Below, one piece after another: positions 59,501 to 64,000 of a stretch of DNA of 64,000 bases. The position numbers and the translations under genes were made by a program. Below the pieces are notes generated by a model. It searched no databases. It had not been told where the DNA came from and was given only the letters and a program-made list of their open reading frames with translations. Position 1 is the stretch's first letter. Each line of letters starts with the position of its first letter. The DNA lies in contig NC_084721.1 of the NCBI RefSeq assembly GCF_033807575.1, forward strand, positions 434,001 to 498,000. Direction: 5' to 3'. This DNA comes from Cydia pomonella (Eukaryota; Arthropoda; Insecta; Lepidoptera; Tortricidae).

Positions 59501-61680
59501 TTCGGCAATTCGCCACTAAAAGTCGCTATTGCATTTAGTTTAGCTTCTCACCGCTAGATATCAGCCTGCACTCATTTTCGATTTCGATCTATAAATTCCA
59601 TTTTAGTTCTTCAACTCGGTGACAATAAACCTTTTCGTTTACATGAATTTTATTAATATTAATAAATATATAATGACTCATTCTGTACTTCAGTCAAAAG
59701 ATAATAGTAAAACAATCAGTAAAACCAGCGCATAACATAGAATCCATATATTGTAGATGTGAAAATAGAAAGACCAAATACAAAACATTGTAAAAAAACG
59801 TTTCCATACACTGTCATCATAATATATTAACGAATACTATCTAAAAATCAGATACTGTACTGTGTAGAAGCTTTTAAAAGTAGATTTTAACTACGTAAGT
59901 AATAGACTGACGATGATCTCACAGGCAAACTCACGGAATACGACAAGGGCGATCGCGCAAACATATTCTTGGATTTTATGGGTTAAATACTATGTTACTA
60001 TTATGTCTTCCTATTTCAATTAATATGGAAATCTTTGAATTATTTACCAGTTCCACACTGGCGTCTGTCAAGAGATCCTGTTCAGCGGCTGGATGACCAC
60101 CACAGCGCTGGAGCTGTTCGGCTCAGCGGTGGCCATCTTCCTGGCGGGCGTTCTGTACGAGGGCCTCAAGTACTACCGGGAGGCGCTGCATGCGCGCGCC
60201 ACCTCCGTGCGCGGCGACTCGCAAGTCAACATCACCAAGAACGAGTGCGGCGCCAATGGGAACTGCGGGGGCACTGCTGTCGTCAAGTAAGTATTCTCAG
60301 TTTCTATCTATCTATCTATTCAGCTTGTATCTACCCACTGCTGAGTATAGGCCTCTCTCTCCTCGGCTTATGCCTATAAACCCTCGCAACGCTCAAGAAT
60401 CAATTTTTCGGACCACTCGCTACGCTCGTAGTTTCTCTGGTCTCTTTCTCGTGATCTGGTATCATTTGCATTGTATCTCTAGTGAAACAAGTAGCATAAT
60501 GTATCATACAGGGGCATCACACTTAACAAACACCTACACAATATGGGTAAAACAGACAGCCCCATGTGCAGAGCGTGCATGGAAGAAGAAGAAACAACAA
60601 AACATATTCTCCTAGACTGCAAACAGGTAGAAGTATACAGGAACAAATACCTAGGGACTCCGTGCACACTAGGAGAGGCAATTAGCAACCTGAAAACTTT
60701 GCTAGGCTCCGTGGAGGAGCTGGGGTGGTTAGAGTAGCGCTAGGTACCTCGTTTCACGCAAAATAGGCACAATGGTTGTCGATTTGCCGAAAATGCCCAG
60801 AAGCACTAACTAACTAACTAACATACAGGGGCATGTTCGCCTTTGTTGTATTTAACTAACTGTGCAACTGTATTTCTCGTGCTTATTTTTCTAAATAAAA
60901 ATAAAACATACATTGGTATATAAATATATACTTACTTATACTGTATTATAGCTTTATACTCGACTACTCAGAACGTTTTCACAAATAACTCATCAATTTT
61001 CCTATAACAACCTGACGACAGTTGAGGCGAATAAACAATATAACAATCAAGTTTCAGTTAAGTAAGAACTAATTAATATTGTACCAACGTTAAGTATATG
61101 TAATTTTATGTAGGTAATGATCATGACTTCGTGTCCTCAAGGAGTACGATATAGAACATGTCGAAAATGTTCTCAAGCTTTTTTTAACTTTATCCCCTAT
61201 TTTATTTTCCAGATACTCAATGCTATCAACGGGGCACTTCATCCAAACGCTCCTCCACGTCGTGCAGTCCACGGCCTCGTACGTGCTGATGCTGGTGTTC
61301 ATGACCTACAACGTGTGGCTGTGCGTCGCGCTGGTGGCCGGGCTGGCCGTCGGCTACTTCTGCTTCGGCTGGCGGAAGAACACCGTCATCGACGTCACGG
61401 AACACTGTCAATAGACTCCGTCTGAGCTAACTCAGCACCTAAGGTGATAATGTGTGAAATTTCCACAATAGACGTTATATTTCAATATAAATTTGACGAT
61501 TTTATCACTGTATCATGTAAAGAGTTAGCTTAGAGTTAGCGTCCAGCCCTCGCGGTTAGAATAAGGATTAAGTTTTTTTCTCATTTATAGCTTTTCTTTC
61601 ATTGAAGCAGATAAGTGAGAAAATCCATTATGATCTAAGTTAGTGCAGCGATAATTTTCCTATTTATATTGTATAATAAA
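56541..61680 (+). CDS. Ctr1-type high-affinity copper transporter (SLC31 family)
   Basis: Coding exons 56556-56678, 60051-60286 and 61213-61414 join in frame to a 186-residue protein. It imports Cu(I) across the plasma membrane as a trimer (family knowledge). Visible features: a Met/His-rich extracellular N-terminus (HAHMPGMNMGS, HDHHDMDDGCSGHMHAM, residues 1-41). Then FHTGVCQEILFSGW and TM1 at about 53-77. A Cys-containing cytoplasmic loop follows (78-125). TM2 carries the essential MxxxM (M146, M150 in YVLMLVFMTYNVW). TM3 carries GxxxG (G163, G167). The C-terminus is EHCQ, close to the HCH metal-binding end of animal Ctr1. Length is normal for the family. The first exon is preceded by a good acceptor, so at least one 5' UTR exon lies upstream. 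Introns of 3.4 and 0.9 kb hold retroelement debris. It is closest to the insect Ctr1A class by layout; the paralogue is not proven. Confidence 0.95.
56556..56678 (+). CDS. Ctr1 coding exon 1: Met/His-rich ectodomain
   Basis: The exon begins at 56541 after TTTGCTTCCAG; the ATG at 56556 (GTAAAATGG context) opens the only frame that joins to the later exons. It encodes 41 residues and ends GTG|GTAAGC at 56679 in phase 0. The exon boundary falls just before the conserved FH..VC segment, as in many animal Ctr1 genes. Confidence 0.93.
56826..56902 (+). mobile_element. Partial CAGTCAGCATC-family MITE
   Basis: ATCATCAATAATAGCAGCCG, ACAATAACGCACCCAAAGTA and ACTTTTCCAAATAAAGATA align to the 5' third of copy B at 35.3 kb. 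The terminus and 3' part are missing. Confidence 0.6.
56985..57535 (+). pseudogene. Retroelement C-terminal region with PD-(D/E)XK-like signature, in Ctr1 intron 1
   Basis: Successive frames encode FGTMVNELGHHGLSCQRIRG then RIPRHASL. These are followed (shifted) by IRKALASVSVPAILNPKGIA and PDDGKRPDVMTLISF. After further breaks come DTLAPSHLHATSN and SDQRAGSYFGQRLSLAIQRG with NAASLLGTL. The order HGLSC..GR..RH, DGKRPD.MT, DTLA.S, GD.RAG...QR.S.A.QRGNAAS is one I know from the C-termini of reverse-transcriptase-bearing elements in invertebrates. The RPD...WD.T type motif suggests a restriction-like nuclease. Stops and frameshifts inactivate it, and the RT is absent. It is the longest member of the family at 31.2, 33.3 and 52.5 kb. 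Confidence 0.75.
57536..57974. other. Ctr1 intron 1, unassigned
   Basis: AT-rich; open frames here are short and without recognisable similarity. Confidence 0.5.
57975..58095 (+). repeat. Retroposon 3'-end module (family of 51055-51210)
   Basis: GATTGTCTGGAAGAGATCGC, then ATCGCTAAGACCACCTGTTG, and T-rich UTR. It is followed at once by another repeat at 58096. Confidence 0.7.
58096..58232 (+). repeat. Dispersed repeat, short form of the 11.3-kb family
   Basis: It starts TATAGGGAGCGTGCATGAAC and ends CCTCCAACGTGCACGGTCC. Relative to 11255-11462 it lacks a segment of about 70 bp and has only one of the two CCACAAGATGGCAGA blocks. Confidence 0.82.
58233..59343. other. Ctr1 intron 1, unassigned
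   Basis: No exon is seen. A GC-rich stretch at 58870-58935 (ACGCCCGCGCCCGCGTTTCC) is notable but unassigned. Confidence 0.5.
59344..59580. repeat. Degenerate tandem repeat, ~101-bp period, in Ctr1 intron 1
   Basis: CAAACTAGTTCGG recurs at 59392 and 59493, followed in each unit by a (A/G)GTCGCTAT..CA.. block and CACC.CTAGAT.TCAG. A half unit (CAAACTATTTAGATTTC) precedes at 59344. The units share the word CTAGATGTC or a close variant, seen also as single words at 22.6-22.7 kb. Confidence 0.75.
60051..60286 (+). CDS. Ctr1 coding exon 2: TM1 and cytoplasmic loop
   Basis: The acceptor TTATTTACCAG ends at 60050 and the donor is GTCAA|GTAAGT at 60287, phase 2. It encodes FHTGVCQEILFSGWMTTTAL, the TM1 helix (ELFGSAVAIFLAGVLYEGLK) and a basic loop with NECGANGNCGG. 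GC-rich relative to the introns. Open frames in the other two phases here are shadows. Confidence 0.95.
60518..60821 (+). mobile_element. 5'-truncated LINE insertion with perfect 13-bp TSD
   Basis: The insertion is flanked by CATACAGGGGCAT at 60505-60517 and 60822-60834. It encodes LNKHLHNMGKTDSPMCRACM, EEEETTKHILLDCKQVEVYR and NLKTLLGSVEELGWLE with a stop, i.e. the C..C..EEET..H...C end of an R1/Jockey-type LINE, then a short 3' UTR and a (CTAA)n tail. The frame is intact over the retained part, suggesting a younger insertion than the others in this window. It sits in Ctr1 intron 2 in the sense orientation. A (CTAT)n microsatellite and an old RTE-like scrap (60303-60365) lie just before it. 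Confidence 0.9.
61213..61414 (+). CDS. Ctr1 coding exon 3: TM2, TM3 and C-terminus
   Basis: The acceptor TTTATTTTCCAG ends at 61212. It completes the split Lys codon, then encodes YSMLSTGHFIQTLLHVVQST, TM2 with MLVFM, TM3 with GLAVG, and the tail GWRKNTVIDVTEHCQ, stop TAG at 61412. Confidence 0.95.
61675..61680 (+). terminator. Candidate Ctr1 polyadenylation signal
   Basis: The AATAAA at 61675-61680 lies about 260 bases after the stop codon and is followed by an A-rich run and T/G-containing sequence. I take it as the likely 3' end of the transcript. Confidence 0.55.
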
Positions 61681-62204
61681 AAAAAGCCTTTTGAGGAGAG
61701 CAGCTGTACCTACTGGACACTCAGAAATTTATAAAATTATTAAGCATTGAAGATTGGAATAGATAGCGCCTGTGATAATATTACGCGCAACTGCAATATT
61801 GAGACTTGTTGCTATGGTAGACTTAGTACATTCTAATCTGACTGTCAGATGCTCAAGTTGTGTCTTACACAAATAACTATTATGATGTCAATATTTTAAA
61901 ATATTTTGAAATACCGACGTTCTTGATGCTAGAAATAATTTAAATTATATCTCTGTCACTAGATATTATCTTTCGTAGAGTCACAGCTCAAGTTGACTCA
62001 AGTATAGTACATGTCTTGTACTAAATGTTATCTTGCCTTTTTTTATGTTACACACGTCGTACCTACTATGTAAGGCATCACAGTAACCTTTTTAATCCTC
62101 TGTTAATGGATGACCAATGCAGTTCATTAAATCTCAATTAATTAATTTTATTATGCTTTCTAAGAACTTTCTACTACTGACTGTCATGTATCATCCAAAT
62201 AAAA
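61681..62204. other. Non-coding flank downstream of Ctr1
   Basis: AT-rich DNA, no exon or repeat boundary recognised. Confidence 0.5.
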
Positions 62205-63118
62205 AAGCGGCCAAGTGCGAGTCGGACTCGCGCATGAAGGGTTCCGTACAATTTAAGATGTATTAAAAAAAATCTACTTACTAGATCTTGTTCAACATTT
62301 TACCACTTTGAACACACATTTTACCACTTTGGAAGTGTCTCTCGCGCAAATTATTCAGTTTAGAAAAAAATGATATTAGAAACCTAAATATCATTTTTGA
62401 AGACCTATCCATAGATACCCCACACGTATATGTTTGATGAAAAAAATTTTTTTAAAATTTTATGACGTATTAAAAAAAAACTACTCACTAGATCTCGTTC
62501 AAACCAATTTTCGGTGGAAGTTTGCATGGTAATGTATATCATATATTTTTTTTTGATTTTTCATTCTGTTATTTTAGAAGTTACAGGGGGGGGGGGGGGG
62601 GGGGGGACACACTTTTTTTCACTTTGGAAGGTTCTCTCGCGTAAACTATTCAGTTTAGAAAAAAATTATATTAGAAACCTTAATATCATTTTTGAAGACC
62701 TATCCATAGATACCCCACACGTATAGGTATGATGAAAAAAAAATTTTTTTTTTAATTTCATGACGTATTAAAAAAAAACTACTTACTAGATCTCGTTCAA
62801 ACCAATTTTCGGTGGAAGTTTACATAGCAATGTATATCATATATTTTTTTTAGATTTTTCATTCTGTTATTTTAGTATGTTATATTATAAGTATACACAC
62901 TATACATAAGTATGGGGAACCCCCAAAATTTATTGTTTTTTTTTCTATTTTTGTGTGAAAATCTTAATGCGGTTCATAGAATACATCCACTTACTAAGTT
63001 TGAACAGTACAGCTCTTATAGTTTCGGAAAAAAGTGGCTGTGACAGAATCAGACAGACAGACGGACATGACGAATCTATAAGGGTTCCGTTTTTTGCCAT
63101 TTGGCTACGGAACCCTAA
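62205..63118 (+). repeat. 'GGGTTCCGT' dispersed repeat with internal triplication and G21 run
   Basis: The head AAAAGCGGCCAAGTGCGAGT and end GGCTACGGAACCCTAAAAA are as in 19411-19954. Inside, the block starting GTATTAAAAAAA.CTACT.AC and TAGATCT.GTTCAA occurs three times (near 62259, 62467, 62765; spacing about 206 and 298 bp), whereas the 19-kb copy has it once. A run of 21 G lies at 62586-62606 (11 G in the 19-kb copy). Confidence 0.85.
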
Positions 63119-64000
63119 AAAGGACCATATATACCCACTATTTTATGTTATATTTTTTGTAAGCTACAAAATATAACCCTTTTAATTAGGGTTTCTTCTG
63201 TCTTCCACTAATAGTGCCTACGTTTAAAATTGCAATTTTGTATCATGTGTAGAACTATAGATAGGCACGTAAGCTTAATATTGTTTTTAGTATTGTTTTA
63301 AGACAATATTTAATATCTTCAAACAAAATATGTTATTCAGGATAGATGAGCTTCAGAGTAAAACGTAACTAGGTATGCTTATTATAGAAAGACGGATCGA
63401 GAAGGCGTACGCCGCTCAAATAATTAGTTGTCTATAATGTAGGCGGAATCCACTTAAAATATATTTGTAAATTTGTGATATTATAAGTAACATAAGTAAT
63501 TATATTGTTGCCTAAGATTTAAGGGAAAAAAATCGGACACACATTTTGTAAATACTTTTAAACGGTATCTAATACATTCCTAAAATGTTAATACAATGTT
63601 TGATGAAAAATTGGTTCCGTGTTTTATTTTCTCATAGCCTAAACATGGCCTAGACAATGCACACATTGTTATTCAATAAATAAGCAAAATAAACCGCCTA
63701 AGATAGCAGCAATTTCTTGGATCGTATATAGCTAAGCATGCAAAATAAACTAGTCGCTTCTCTTGGTTGCCTAATCAAACCCCAGGGTCATTTAGAAAGA
63801 AAAAGAAGAGGTATACAATGGGACTCAGTTAAATGACGCCTGAACATTTTATATCAGCAATTACCCCACTGTGGTATTAGGACCCTATAAAATATTACGC
63901 GCTTCGCTATGTGTATATTATGATTCCTCATGGATTCCCAATTGTACCCGCCCATAGATGGTAGGAAATCCTAATATACGCGTGTGCCTGTGAGGGACAA
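63119..64000. other. Non-coding, nothing firm recognised
   Basis: AT-rich to the window end; no exon recognised. Confidence 0.5.

Noticed and set aside
60190..60615. 141-codon frame overlapping Ctr1 exon 2 and the intron
   Set aside because: It is a shadow of the Ctr1 exon in another phase running into intron and repeat sequence.
1..64000. CRISPR arrays, prokaryotic operons, integrated virus genes
   Set aside because: No regularly spaced short repeats with unique spacers, no ribosome-binding-site-led operons and no recognisable viral proteins are seen; the DNA is eukaryotic.

Overview
This is eukaryotic, almost certainly insect and very probably lepidopteran (moth or butterfly) nuclear DNA. 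It is AT-rich, has intron-split genes with GT..AG junctions, and is crowded with tRNA-headed SINEs, 5'-truncated LINEs and small inverted-repeat elements of kinds I know as common in Lepidoptera. The species call rests on recognition from memory, not on a search. No bacterial operon, CRISPR array, rRNA gene or intact tRNA gene is visible.

Two host genes can be supported, both on the + strand. (1) A Pox meso (Poxm, Pax1/9 class) transcription factor lies at about 6529-8459. Three exons encode a complete 128-residue paired domain and a fourth encodes a short C-terminus; the start-codon exon is not identified. (2) A Ctr1-type high-affinity copper transporter lies at about 56541-61680. Three coding exons give a complete 186-residue protein with the Met/His-rich N-terminus, the MxxxM motif of TM2 and the GxxxG motif of TM3.

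Layout. 1-5.1 kb: upstream DNA with a hAT-type MITE (perfect 8-bp target duplication) and a Tc1-like palindromic MITE. 5.1-6.45 kb: a decayed LINE reverse transcriptase on the minus strand, ending less than 100 bp from the first recognisable Poxm exon. 6.5-8.9 kb: Poxm, with a partly decayed three-copy tandem duplication of the 3' end of its third visible exon and a 162-bp-period repeat in its 3' UTR. 9-56.5 kb: about 47 kb without a recognisable coding exon, made of old repeats, several GC-rich islands and a few promoter-like stretches. 56.5-61.7 kb: Ctr1, with retroelement fragments in both introns, one flanked by a perfect 13-bp target-site duplication. 61.7-64 kb: 3' flank with an internally triplicated dispersed repeat containing a 21-base G run.

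The two genes have no evident functional link: one is a mesodermal patterning regulator, the other a plasma-membrane copper importer. I did not find a convincing new multi-gene system. The most unusual structures are the exon-tail duplication in Poxm and the informative nested MITE insertions.
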